Positions 47,425 through 60,231 of a stretch of DNA of 64,000 nt are shown here, in pieces (the first letter of the stretch is position 1; the number at the start of each line of letters is the position of its first letter). This DNA comes from Ulva prolifera. Its lineage: Eukaryota > Chlorophyta > Ulvophyceae > Ulvales > Ulvaceae. The position numbers and the translations under genes are program-made. Under the pieces are notes generated by a model, which was given only the letters and a program-made list of their open reading frames with translations, had not been told where the DNA came from and did not search any database. The stretch is from assembly GCA_023078555.1 (NCBI GenBank), contig CM041201.1, positions 4,285,713 to 4,349,712 of the forward strand, given 5' to 3'.

Positions 47425-50400
47425 AAGGTGATGCTGATGTACCGGCGCTCGTACGAGCACTACTCAGAGCGATCCCCGCGCTGGACATGGATCTGTGCGA
47501 CACGCTCTGGCCGGGCGTACACCGGTGCTGCTCGTCGTGCCTCCTCTGCATCACGGGCTTCCACCAGATGCAGGAGATCATGGAGCAGCAGGACTCTCCT
47601 GTGATGGGAGAGGCGATGATGCTGCAAGCTGTGCAGCGCCTGCAGGCCAGCCTGCACACCGCCTGCACTGACCTGCGCACCGGAGCTGCAGGCGAGGCTC
47701 AGCTGAGCATGGAGGGAGTGCTCGCCTTCCTCGAAGTCCTCGCTGTCTGGCGCCTACTTGGAGACCAAGGTCAGGCCTCACCTGCTCATACTCGAGTCCT
47801 GCAGTGCGCGTGCCACCTCCTGTAGAGATCTCTGCCATGCCTTGACGCAGCCAAGCTGCCATCCAGGCAGACGAATGGCACACCGAATGCTCAATGCTTG
47901 CCCTGGACCCACACTTCCTCTAAACTTGCCAAGCATGAGAGCTTCTGTAAGAATGCACGTTTTCAGGCCTCATCTCAGGCATGATGCCACTAGCGCTCTT
48001 GCGCCGTCATTGCGTGTCTTGCTTCACCATCACAGCTACCAATGCGATCGTGACTCATCCGCCAACAGAACCTCTGTGTCTTGGTGTGGCTCCCTTGGTG
48101 CAATCTGAGCGCTGACTGCGTTTCCAATGTGATCTACGCACAACGCTGCGGCGGCCAGGCACACCGTAGGCAATGCTCGGTGATTGTGCGCTGCCTTGGG
48201 GTCACAGAGGCATGATCGTTTTCATCAGTTGCTCCGACCGCCGCCAGGGCAGCCACGACCCCCAGCACCAGTGTAGGGGCTGAGCAGTGCAGCCGCACCG
48301 CCTTCGCGCACGCGCACTGGGCCCACCACGTCCCTGCCTGCCATGGGACGCTGCTATGCAGAGATCTCAGACCAGGCGGTCGCGTTCATCCACACGATGC
48401 TGGACCTGCATTGCGACATGGACGTCGCCGAGCACCTGCCGGGCATGTTTGTGCTTGCTGCGCACCACGACGCCCGTGTGCGCGGCTTCGTGCAGACGCA
48501 CATGCTGGCCGGCCTGCCGAAGCTCACCAGCCATGAGGACGTCGACGGCATCCCCAACTTCTGGTCCCTCCTGGACACCTGGGTGCGCCCCGCGAGCTCC
48601 CTCCCCGGCCCCGAGTGCCATTGCTGTATTCAAAGCAAAGTAGACCTGGCTGTTACCATTGCCGTAACATCACTTATAGCCTATAAGTGATGTTTGTGTC
48701 TGCGGACACGCCCTGCGGTGCTAGAATTGCTTGCAGGGCTGCAGTCTTCTACAGCAACAGCGGATTGTGCCTGTGTGGATCTGCTCGGGGCGCCTGGATG
48801 CACCAACAAGCCCATGTCACTGACCAGCTAGCAGACACATATAAGCTTTGGTACAGGCCTTTGGTGCATCCTTCAGGCCCTGTCGGGCATCTGCACCTGT
48901 CGTGGGCGCACACCGCTTGCGCGTCTCATACTTCCAGCCTTTGTTGTCTTCCAATTCACAGAGCTAGGTCAACCTGCACCAGAAACGACTAGGAGGAGCA
49001 TGCAGCATGGCTGCCCATGCCCACTCGACGTACCCCCTGTCCTCCCGACTGCCGCCTGGGGGGCACAAGATCGGCGGCATGACATGCAGGTCATGACTCT
49101 CGCCTGCGGCACATCTGAAGGCATGTACCAGCTGCTGCCGGGGCGGGAGGCATACCAGCAGCAGGAGCCATTTCTACTGGCAGGCCTCTCCACGCTACTC
49201 GCCGCCTGTGACCCTCCTGCCATGCATGCGCTCGTCCGCCGCCACCCGGACATGCGGTCGCTGGTCATTCAGCGCGTCTCGGCCATCTGCCGGCCAGCCT
49301 ACAATGCTGACAGTGCTTGCCACGCCCTCCAGGCACTCGTCTTGCTCCTCCAGGTACGCTCAGGTTGACGCAGCTCAGACGCTGCTGTGAATTGCGATTT
49401 GACCTGCACACACCAGGGCACCTGCAGTACTCACAGGCTTTGCTGCACTGAAGCTGCTGTGGAACATTATGTCCATGACCACGGTGGCAACGGTGATTGC
49501 TGTAACGCCTCTGTCACTGTTATTCGACACCGTGATCGCAGCCTAATCCCAACCAGTCGCCAGAACCCTTTTGTCCTTGAGCACATCTGTTTCTGGGGCT
49601 TGTTACTCCACCGAGGCAGCCATTGCTTGGATCCTTGTGCAGGGACTGAGGGGCTTGTTCTGGAGCTTGGCTGGTGAGAATGCAAGCCGCATGGACTGGA
49701 CAGTCGCGGCGACGGCCAACCTGGTGGTGGACGGGGTGCCTCGCCTGCGTGAGCATGCGGTGCCGCTCACCGACCTTGCCTGCCGCGCCCTCCTGGCCCT
49801 TACTGAGTCCGTCACCCTCCCCGAAGGTGCCACACCATCGCTCTCTCAGCAGCCTACATGCCTTGACGCCCAGGTGCCACACTTGTGTTGGTGCCTGCCT
49901 GCGTTTGGCACTTCCCACGTTCTGCCAGTGCATCGCACTCTCGCAATCTACGGCACTGCACCACTACAGCTACCACTCCTGCCTCACCATGTCTTTGCTG
50001 GGGGCGCTGGTCGTGTTGTCGTTGCTGTACACTTGGACCCACTCATGCTCCTTCAACAGAGGCACAGCTAGGGACTTGAGCATTGGGCAAGCATTGATAG
50101 GTCATTACCAGATGATTGTTGTGGCGGAACAATCTGCATGATCAACGCCACTTGGACCTGAGATACAGCATGGGGGAGCAGCAGTCCACCGTGGCTGGAG
50201 CCTTCACCACTGTATGAAGCAGTTGTGAATCACAGGATCACTCTGGCTGTGCAAGTTTGATCAGCAACCCCTTCTGCCAGCCGCAGCTACAGCCCAGACG
50301 TGCGTGCGCGTGCAACGCGAAGGCAGCGGGTGCAGGTAGCATCGTGCCAGAGCAAGAGGCGGTGGTGTATGAGAAGGTGTACGCGCTGCTGACGCGCGTC

Positions 50401-53400
50401 TGCCGCGGCGTCACACTGCAGCGGGACGTGCCGCCGGAGGTGCAGCGTCAGCTCGTGCAGACCGTGCAGCGCGGCGCGTGGCAGGTGCTGCTGTGGCTGG
50501 CGCAGCACCGCGTGTGCGTCGCGGCGTTTGCTGCCGCCTTCCTTGACTTCCTGCGTGGCGCACTGCCCCATGCGCACGCCCCGTCTGGCTACCGTCCACA
50601 GAGGCTGCTGCTGGCCATTGCGTGGGTGCGATCCTCCCCGTATAGCCACATGCATTGTCATATTCGTGTCTGGAACTGCATCCTGTCAGGCATCCGTCAT
50701 GGGCTGTCCCCGATCCCCCCGCCGCAATGAGGAATCTGCACCCCTCTGATCCACTGGCATCCAGAACATAGCCCCCTGCTCAAGCGCTCCCAGACAGGCT
50801 GCTGCGCGCTGCAGGCAGACTTTCAACACGTGCTCTATGCGTGCAACAACCCCATCGCGGTCCCGGCTGAGCTCCAGATGCTCGCGCACCCGCGGCCCAG
50901 CCACGCTGTGTGCCCCGCGCTGTGGGAGCTGCTCCCGCTCCTTGCAGCCACCTCCTGGGGCACACAGGCCGGCCTGTGCCTGGCTGCGGCGGCTGCGCCT
51001 GCCTTGCACACCACGCTTGCCGCGCGACCCTCGCACACCGTCCTCACTGTCGTGCCCTCCCGCGTCTCTGGCGGGAACTTTGTGGCTGCGCGCTCGCGGC
51101 AGGAGTACACGCAGGGCCACCAGCTCGCAGCACAGCTCCAGGCCGCATTGCTGCAGCTGCTCGGCAGCATCCCCATGTCCCCGGAGCCCCTCCGCGCGCT
51201 GCTGCTCAGCCCCGGCCCGCCTGCCTCCGCCGACGATGCACCGGCAGCTGCCGCTTTGACAGACCTGCTAGCGCTGCAGTGCAGCATGAACAGCGCCCTG
51301 CGCGACGCCGCACATCAGGCGCTGTGCAGCGTGGGCGCTGCGGATAGCGGTCAGCCACTCTCTGCCTCTCTCACTCTACTGCTGCAGAGCCCCCACACAG
51401 CCACAGCCCTCATTGAGGCGGTGTCATCGCAGCTCCAAGGGACATGCGGTGCGACCGTCCAGCAGCTGTGCTCTGCCGCTGCGCCGGCCATTGCTACGCT
51501 TGAGCTCTGCGCTGCGCTGTGCTCAGCAGGGGCCGAAGCGCGAGAGCCGCAGCTGGCTGGGGTCGCAGACACTGGCTGGGACACGGCGCTGCACATGTTG
51601 GCCACGTGCGTGAACGACCTGCGCGCGGCGGGGGGCGCGTCGTATGGCACCCTGTACCCGCGTGAGCTGGATGCGGTGCTCACTGCCGCCGTGCGCACCC
51701 TGGCGGTGCTGTGGGTGGCGCACAAGCACGTGGCGGTTACGGAAGACTCCACTCCGGGAGAGGCTCAGGCCGGACTCGCGTTCCTGGAGCCATTCCTCGC
51801 GGTGCGAACGGTGCGGCCGCGTATCACCGCGGATCTGGCGGAGGTTTGGGAGGCAGGGTTGATGGCAGTCACGGGGGAGCTACCAGCTCCCGCGCCTTGG
51901 GGGGGTGAGGTGGAGGCGGCGGCGGTGCAGGTTGTGCAGGCTGAGGGCGTGGCGGAGGCGGTCAAAGACCATCTCAGCCACCTCCTCGGCTCCGCTGCGC
52001 CTGACCGTGTTGCGCAGGTGCGGGTCACGAATGCGATCAAGGACCTGCCGCGCAAGAGTATCATCGACCTCACGACGCCGACAAAGCCGCCCACGGCTGG
52101 CGGGCGGACGCTGGCAGCGGCGCTGCGCACGCCAGAGCGCAAGGCGGGGTCGAACAGCAAGGGGGTCAGCACGTCACCGCTGCTGTCCGCCTGGCAGCGG
52201 GCACAGGCGCGCATGCAGAAAGCACCTGCAGTCGAGCAACCGCAGGCGGAGGTTGGGGTGGTGCCGATCAAAGGGCAGGGCGTGCAGCCGCTAGCTTTCA
52301 GCCGCACAGGTGGCGCACAGCATGCCAAGGACGCAGCGCCCGCGCCGAAGCAGACGCGTGTGCCTGTGGCCACGCTGTATGAGCGTGCAGGCTTGAAGCA
52401 GCCGCCAGCGCCGCGGCGTGCTGCGGCCGCGGCAGCAGAGGCCCGCGCTGGGGTCCACACGCACCCATCAGCCACTGCTGGGGCCGCCGCTGTCAGTCGT
52501 GGTCCTGCTGCCGGCTCTCTGGTGGCGCCTGTTCGTCCGCCCCGTAGCGTCGTGACAGCGGCGGCGAGCAAGCAGCAGCGGCGGCCACGGCTCCGGGACA
52601 TCGTGAATGGCACAGTCGATTCGGACAGTGATGGAGACAAAGCCAAGGGGTCCGACGAGGAGGATATGCCGTTGTACAAGAGGCGCAAGCCGCGTGAGCG
52701 GCCGCCACCGCCGATATCTCATGGCGGGGTGTCACGGACTGTAGGCAGCAGGGCAGCAGGGGGCGCGCGGGGGGTTGCGGCTGCGCGGCCACCACCTCCG
52801 CGGCCCGTGAAGCCGCCGCCCCAGCCGCCGCCACCCCCTGCACCACCGCCTCCTGTGCTGTCTACCCAGCTCATTGAGAAGACGGCGCAGGCGCTGAAGG
52901 CTGCAAATGAGTCTAGCAAGAAGATCAGGCTCGCGCCGCTGCCCACGTTAGGCGGCCGAGCGGCTGGCGCCCGGGCGGCTGCAGTTGCTACCAAGCCAGC
53001 CGCCCCCAAGACAGACCTCACGCACAGTTCCTCTGAGAAGAGCTTCACGCAGCAGCTCCTGTCTTCAGATGTGCAGGAATTCACCAGGTACTTTTTGTCA
53101 CTGTTTTTCTCGTGTGCTAAGGCCGTCAGGGACGCCAATCGACCCCAGTACACAGTATGTCTTGGACATGCCTCCGAAGCATTAAGCCTCCAGCTGTAGA
53201 ATCGTGTGCTGCCCTGGGGTCTGCTGCCGGGGTGTTAGGCGCGGGGCAGCTTGGGCACGGGGCAGCTAGCTGGCCAACACTGACTCACGGCTGTGGCACA
53301 GTTCCACGGCGGTCATCAAGAAGCTGCCGTCGTCCTTCACACGCCTGAAGAAGTATGTTGAGAGCTTCGAACACCTGCTCATGCTTGAGATCCAGGCTCA

Positions 53401-56400
53401 GGTGTCGGGCAGCATAGCTGAAGGTGCCACGATGTCCAGTGTCAGCTGCTCCATTGTTAGCGTCCTCCGCAGAGATGAGTTCTGGGAGGTCGCAGCAGCT
53501 GTCTCGTCCTCCAACTCCGTCCAGGTAACTGCACCATTGCCTTCTTTGCATTTCTGAATTTGGACTGTCCTTCTGGTCACTTACCAGGTCCCAGTGCTTG
53601 ACAGGTGCAGGCTGGCGGAATGCATATATCAATGCCAGAGTGTGTTGGGCTCCACCTGTGTAGAGACTGCGCTTTGGGGAAATGCACGATGGTGACATCA
53701 AAGTAAAGCCACATGCAGGGTATGCTTAGGAAGGAGGACCTCGTGGCAGTGCGGGTGGGCAACGGCGCCAGGGGCGAGGAAGGGGAATGGCGGAATGACA
53801 ACAGCCGGCTGGGCCTCGTTGTCAAAAGCGACATGTCACCTGAGCAGCGCTCCCCCACTGTCACGTTTCACATAAATCTGAAATCGTGCGCCCTTTCCAC
53901 GCCTACAGGCCTTCCTTTGCTTGCTGCTGGCTGCCGCTTCAGTGTGCCTGTGCCCATGCCCCATGCCGCCTGCGTTTATGCATTTATGTCAGCTCCTGTG
54001 CACTGAGGCATGCTCGATGCAACAATGCATTCCCTAGCAAGCAACGCAAAACAGCACCAGCAGTGCGCGTCCTTGTAGCTGTGAGGTGCTATGACGATGT
54101 GCTGGATCCGCGACACAGCACCATGTCGAATCAGGCACCAGGAGCGGCATCTGTATCGCGGCTCTGGGTCTTGTGACCTAGCCTGAATCGTGCGCAGGTT
54201 CAAGAATAACAGCATGGACCTGCACTCCATGCACAAGGTCATCCGCAAGGGCTCGCAGCTGTCGCTGACGCACCTGCTGTCCGTCGTGCCGCACCTGCGG
54301 GAGGTGCGGGCGCTCGTGAACATCCACAGCCTGCCCCGCCCGCTCCTGCAGTCCCTGCTGCAGCCGACAGCGCCAGACGCGCAGGAGGTGCAGCAGCTGC
54401 AGTCGCAGGACAGGCTGCCCCGCGGCCTGTCAGGCTACCTCGCAGACTCCTTCAACGACACCCAGCGGGAGGTGCGCCCCCTTGAGGGGCCCCACCTCTT
54501 GCATCGCTGCCCCCGCAGCGACGTCCATTCGTGTTGTCGCACCACAGTTCGTGGGACATGCAAGACTGATAGCTCCTGTGTTTATTTGATGACTGAGCAT
54601 TTTGTTTTGCGCAGTATCTTGCAGAGGTGTTCAAGATACTGTGCATTGACACCGACGAATGCATCGCCTGTTCTGGAGCCCCTAGCCAGGCTCATGTGTC
54701 AGTGCGTGATATGTGATACAAACCAGTCCGGTGAGTGGACTGATGTGCACATGCGTTGTGTAAGTGTCTACTGCTTCGATGCTTCATTTGTGGAGCCAAA
54801 GCCAGGCATGCAGGCGATCCGCCGGGCGTGCTTCCACCAGAAGACATCCGTCAAGATGTCGCTCATCCAGGGCCCGCCCGGCACCGGTAAGACTTCCGTC
54901 ATCTGCGGCATCATCGCATGCATGCTGCACGGCAACACCTTCAAGCGCGGGGCCGTCGCCGAGCGGCCCGCCGCGGCCATCGGCCAGGGCCTACGCGCAA
55001 ACAGCGTGCCTGCGCGGCGCGTGCTCGTATGCGCGCAGTCCAACGCTGCCATCGACGAGCTGCTCAGCCGCCTCAGCGCTCGCGGTCTTGCCACCGGCAC
55101 GCACGCCACGCGCGCTGTGTCCATGCTGCGGCTCGGCAGCTTCGAGAGCGCACACCCGGCAGCGCTGCAGTTCCACATCGATCACGTTGTGGACGGCCTC
55201 GTGCCAGGAAAAGATGCTACAGCGGGGGGATCGGAGGTATCGCGGCTGCGGGCTCAGCTGCTTGCAGTTGTGACCAAGATCTCCAAGCTCAGACAGGGCA
55301 AGTCTAGTGCGCGCCTACCACCTTTTGGCTTGTAATGCCTGCATGTTCCCAACTAAAGCTGTGGCCTTGCATCATGCCAGGGTGCTGCCTGGAGCAGCTT
55401 CTGCACCCTCATCAGCTTGTGACTCGAGATCGCAAAACCTGCAACGTGGAATGCTGTTGCACAACATCAGAACCGAGCCTGCACGCAGGTCGTGCTCGCG
55501 CCGGACGCTGTTGCCCCAGTTGCAGACTCATGCTTGCGGAATCTACAGTGCAACAGGGTACACAACAGCATGCACCCTTCCACACCCGGGCCTACATGGA
55601 CCATCCGCAAAAACCAAGCATGATAACCGGGAAATCTGAGACGCAGTGCAGAGGCCCTGGAGGAGCTGGAGAAGCTTGACGCGCAACGCAACCTGCTCGA
55701 GGCACGCATCTCCAACTCCAGCGAGGCGCCCGCAACACGTATGGCGCGCGCGACGCGCGACGAACGGCGCTCCGTGCTGCGCTGCGCTGAGGTGGTGGTC
55801 GCGACGCTGTCGGCAGCTGGGGGGGACCTGCCGGCGCTGTTGGCCTCTGGCGGCCGCGGCGCAGCGCGGGACTCCGTGCTACGGTTTGATGCAGTCATCA
55901 TTGATGAGGCCGCGCAGGCGATCGAGCCTGCGACGCTCATCCCCATGCACCTACTGGACCCTGTCAAGGTGAGCTCTCCAGCCATGTGTTTGTCCTGGCT
56001 GAGACGCTGCTACGAGGTGGGCACTGCGCAGAACTCGGGATCCCAAAGCCGTGGTTTCGCTTGGGGTATGTGCGAGCTTATCTTGAGTTGCACAATGTCT
56101 TATGTGACCTCTGGTGTTGCAGCTGCGGTCGCCATCGTTTCAATGTGAGTTGGCAAATCAGCTTTCCGTGAGCTATTCCTGCGGCGCAAGCTAGAGTTGG
56201 TCATCTGTGAACCTTCTTGTGTCAGCACACACCACGGCGCTCAGCATGGATTGTGCCATAGCTAACGGCCAGGTTGCTGCAGGGGCAGCTGGTGCTGGTG
56301 GGGGATCCACAGCAGCTGCCGCCGACGGTGCTGTCGAAGGCTGCATGCGCCGGGCTGTCGCAGAGCCTGTTTGAGCGACTACAACGCGGCGGCGCAGACG

Positions 56401-57932
56401 CAACGCTGCTGCGTTTCCAGTACAGAATGCATCCTGCCATCTCAGCATTCCCGAGCGCCTTTTTCTACGATTCCGACCTGCTCGATGGCACCTCCGCCGA
56501 CGGCAAGCGCGCGGCCTTCCACGCAAAGGTGCGCCCGTGTGGGCTGTTCACCGCCGCAGCTACAATGCATTGCCTTGCGCCGCACACGCTGCCGTCGCGC
56601 TGTACATTGTTTGTGATTCACCACAGCACGGCTACGTTGCTGCTTGGTTTGATGGTGCTGCCTTGGTGAGAACCCTGCATTTCGTACCGGCGCCCTTGGC
56701 TGCCATGGGCGTTTGTTGTGAGGCTGATATCTCAGGGTTGCCTGCCAGGGCCGCAGCGAGGGAGTGAGTGCAGGCGTGCCTGGGGCCGCTGGCCTTCTTT
56801 GATGTGGAGCGCGGCCGGCAGGAGCGCGGTGGGCGCAGCCAGTCGCTGATGAACCACGAGGAGGTCAAGCTCATCTTCACCCTGCTCAACTTTGTTTTCC
56901 ACCACCACGAGCCCGACGCCGTGGGCACCGTCGCCGTCATCGCCGCATACAAGTCCCAGGCCCGCCTCCACCCCTTCCGCGTCGTGAATTTGTGTATCGG
57001 CAGCGTCATGGCGTGTAGAGTCGGGCCGCGGCGGCAGTGTGGGATGTATCATGAGATACCGCACGGACAAGAGGTGGCAGTGTGCCTGTGTACCGCCGAC
57101 TACGTGTGGTGTGCTGCGTACCTGGCATACTCCTGGAGGGTTCATGTTCATGAATGTCCTTGCCCGGTCGAGCTAGATCAAGGTGGCTTGAAGATCTTAG
57201 CCTCCTGACGTGTCTCATACAAGCGTGTGGCAGTATGGTTTGCATGGCTACATCTTTGCTCAGGTCACGGAGGTCACAGTATTCGAGCACCACCACACCT
57301 GGCGTACCCCGCACATTCAAGCCGTCCCCGCGCAGGATTGCTGCTGGTAGCGCGGACGTGGGTGAGGGGCGCATCGCAGTGGTGCCAGCATGGCCATGCA
57401 TGTGTGACAATTCTGTGCAGGTGACGTTCATCAAGCAGCGGCTGCGTTCCGATCTCCGGAAGCCTGCAGCAGCTTCGCTGGTGGAGGTGGCCACCATCGA
57501 TGCATTCCAGGGCCGCGAGGCCGACGTCGTGCTGCTCTCCTGCGTCCGAGCGCCCTGGCACGGCGGGAGCGGCAGCAGCAGTGGCGCGAGTGGGGTCGGC
57601 TTCCTGCAGGACGTGCGCCGCATGAATGTGGGCCTGACTCGGGCCCGCCGGTCGCTGTGGGTGGTCGGCCATGTGGAGAGTCTGGTAAGCAGCCGCCCAT
57701 GGCGGTCGCTCATAGAGCATGCAGGTGCGCTTGATGATGAGTAGCTTTATCCTGCTGTTGATGCTCGAAAGTCACTGAACACATTTCGTGCTGACACGAC
57801 CTCAGCATCCCTGAAGGGTTCACTGATTTTGCAGCGAAGGAAGAGTGTCTCTACCAAGCTCTGCCAAAGTATTCGGATCTCCTACGGATGGAACGTCCGA
57901 AGCTGGCCACGCTGCCGATGAATCATAGATAG
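47425..57932 (+). CDS. SEN1: SEN1/senataxin-type superfamily 1 helicase, main exons
   Basis: Family members unwind RNA:DNA hybrids and act in transcription termination. N-terminal helical exons (SEN1_N-like): 47425-47769, about 48361-48600, 49090-49353, 49643-49826, 50336-50625 and 50815-53087. The last holds a Lys/Ala/Pro-rich linker with RPPPPISH and PPPPPAPPPP. Then come 53302-53524, 53719-about 53886 and 54198-54471, ending FNDTQRE, which splices to AIRRAC at 54814 to form the Q motif. The helicase core: Walker A GPPGTGKT (54871-54894), VIIDEAAQA (55894-55920), LVGDPQQLPPTV (about 56295-56330), RFQYRMHP, VATIDAFQGREADVVLLS and MNVGLTRARRSLWVVG. Core exons are 54814-55297, 55652-55968, 56283-56528, 56774-about 56959, 57421-57724 and 57835-57932 (stop). 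The intron after 55297 has a GC donor (GCAAGT). The 5' end is uncertain. Confidence 0.88.
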
Positions 57933-58269
57933 CAGCATTTGTAGGTGCTCTCGAGTTTCTATGCACTGTTTGATGATGCAACATTGGGTAGGTCATTGAA
58001 TTGCTATGTTCCAGTGGTTGAATTTATGTGTATGGCTGCAGCCTGGCATGTTCATGGCAGGAGCTCAGTGTACTTGATCAGTGCACTTGAGACGTGAAGG
58101 TCTGGTCACTCTCACGAACCTTCATTGAGTTACATGGACCGTGCTGATCAACCTCGAGGTGCATGTGGTCCGAGCCTTGGTGGGGACAAACTGATCCCAA
58201 ATTACTCCTTGCACTAAATTACTCAAACGTTCAGCAGCAACAGCACTGCTAGCTACGGAGATCACAACC
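57933..58269. other. Convergent 3' spacer between SEN1-like and carrier genes
   Basis: This 337-bp gap separates the stops of two converging genes. It contains the minus-strand TGTAA of the carrier gene and no coding signal. Confidence 0.5.
58130..58134 (-). terminator. TGTAA (minus strand) polyadenylation signal of the carrier gene
   Basis: TTACA on + equals TGTAA on minus, 136 nt beyond the carrier stop at 58270. Confidence 0.5.
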
Positions 58270-60231
58270 CTACTTGCCGGCATCCTCACGCTCCTTCTCG
58301 AGCTTTGCATAGTAGTCCATTCCCATGCGCCAGAGCACGTTGAAGAGGAGACCTTGCATACCATTTGAAATGATCTTTGTACCGAGCCCTCGGAACATCA
58401 GGCCACTGACTCCATCCTTTGCCAACACCATCTGCATTCACTAATACAGTAGGATGACTTGGCGAGGCGCTTGGTGCGTGCAAGTTTTGCTTTGCGCTTG
58501 CCTTGGTCCCATGAATGCATGGGAGGTACACTGTTTGCTTCGTTCCTGATCAGACGTCAAGACACATGCATTGATGATGCTTCAGGTCTACATTCAGCAC
58601 TTCCAGTGACATTGAACGAAGTAAAACAGCATGGGGCTGCAAACCTGGAGTGCCTTAGGGTAGGTAATTGGCTCGGTGTGAGTCTGCTTGGTGGTCTTGA
58701 TAACGCGGATTGAGTTGGAACATGTGTCAGACACAGCACTGGCTGTGAACCCGATGACGGCAGCACGCAACAGCTTGCGAGGCAGGTCATCGTACTTCGG
58801 CAGCATCTCCTCCATGTAGTTGCGGGTCACAAACCACGGGTAGTGGCCCACAAAGCTGCACAGCTGATAGCAATGATCACCATTTGCCCAGGCATGAAAG
58901 CTGCGTTGCGAGCTACCAAGCCCAACTCTTGTGCCCTGCCAGGCCGCAGCCCCAGGCATGATTTTGATAAATCATGTGACATCGCAAGGCAAACCATGGG
59001 GAATGGAGGGCGCACGTGGCTGTTGAGGCGGCCAGGGCACCATGCCACAGCACGAGTGGGCCACCAGCAGCAATCTTGCTGCCGAGCACCTTGATGCCTT
59101 GTGCACCCTCGACCTGCAGAGTGGTCTTGAGAGCATCGACAGGCATGAGCACGATGCGGAAGGAGCCAGCGCCAACCGAGGCTGCCAGCGTCTGGATCCA
59201 GATGGGCAGGTTCTTCGTGCTGTCCAAGCTCTGCACACTTCTGAACACTCAGGCACACGCCAGGTGTGATAGCAGCAGTGGCTGCCAGGATGTCCGGGAT
59301 GGCTAGAAACAAGCAGGCTGTGGTCAGTGTGGGCACGGCTCGTGCACCTTTGGCGAGGCCAGCGCACCTTCATGACGCTTAAAACGCCCTCGTTGGTGGC
59401 AGTGTCACCAAAGCGGGAGAGGGGGCCCTGCATGAACCCAGCTGATCAAACAGCTCACTCCCGGCAGAACTGCGCTTGCGTAATGGTCACGCAGGGTGAC
59501 ATTACTGCTGATCTTAGAAATCCAGTGACCACCACCAGCAACCAGCATGAGAATCACCGAGGCAACCTGGCGCTGAGACCGTTCTGAACATTTTGGAATC
59601 AAGCAGGCGGAACACTGAGCTTTGAGTGGCTACCAACCTGAACCAGCGCCGGCAAAAGGCCACGGTAGAATCGCGGGATGCCTCCTTCCTTATACAGCTT
59701 AGCAAACGTTCCCATCATGGAGCCACCATGGCGATACTGATAGTTGATTGTGGTGCGCATCCACCTGCACATTGGCCCAAGATGGTGGCATGGCGTGGAC
59801 CAGGCATGTGGGTGCAGTCATGCCCCGCCGGTGCACACAAGTGGAAGTTTCGCACATTAGGGCGAACACTTGGATGACCATGGCCACTGCAAATCGGAAG
59901 AAGTGAGATAGGTGTTTGTGGAACTGCACCGAGATCATCTCGCAGAGGATCTTCACTTAGGGGGGCATCGAATGCATGCATGAGGGACAGCTTGTAACAC
60001 GGCCGTACCAGCACCAGGAATTCCACCACCCAAGGCTCGCTTGCTTGCTTTGTTCCAAATCTCACTCATGGTGGGCTTTGGCGGCTCCGCTGTGCTAAAG
60101 GCCGCAACAGAGCGATTACTGAGCAACAGCGGGGACAAAAAGCCTGAACGTCTAGGCTGAATAGCTTGCTGCTGCACCCTTGGAGCGCATCGATCCATAA
60201 CAGTCATCTGTGGGCACGCATACGTGTTCAT
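58270..60231 (-). CDS. Mitochondrial-carrier-family protein, 7 exons
   Basis: Minus-strand exons (+ coordinates, 5' to 3'): 60231-60009, 59886-59856, 59764-59638, 59427-59368, 59230-59016, 58855-58645 and 58431-58270. All phases agree and total 342 residues, near the family length. The protein starts with an Arg-rich leader (RVQQQAIQPRRSGFLSP). Next come LGGGIPGAVAMVIQVFALMW and RTTINYQYRHGGSMMGTFAKLYKEGGIPRFYRGLLPALVQ split over exons, then LSRFGDTAT. The second repeat has the carrier signature LMPVDALKTTLQ. The third repeat has SDTCSNSIRVIKT in place of PxDxxK and ends LMFRGLGTKIISNGMQGLLF. A plant-type subgroup shares this altered third signature. Substrate is unknown; an organelle inner membrane is expected. 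An alternative start is ATG 60198. Confidence 0.88.

Noticed and set aside
51765..52688. 307-codon minus-strand frame
   Set aside because: It lies wholly inside a long SEN1-like exon on the + strand and has Ala/Arg/Cys-rich composition typical of a shadow frame.
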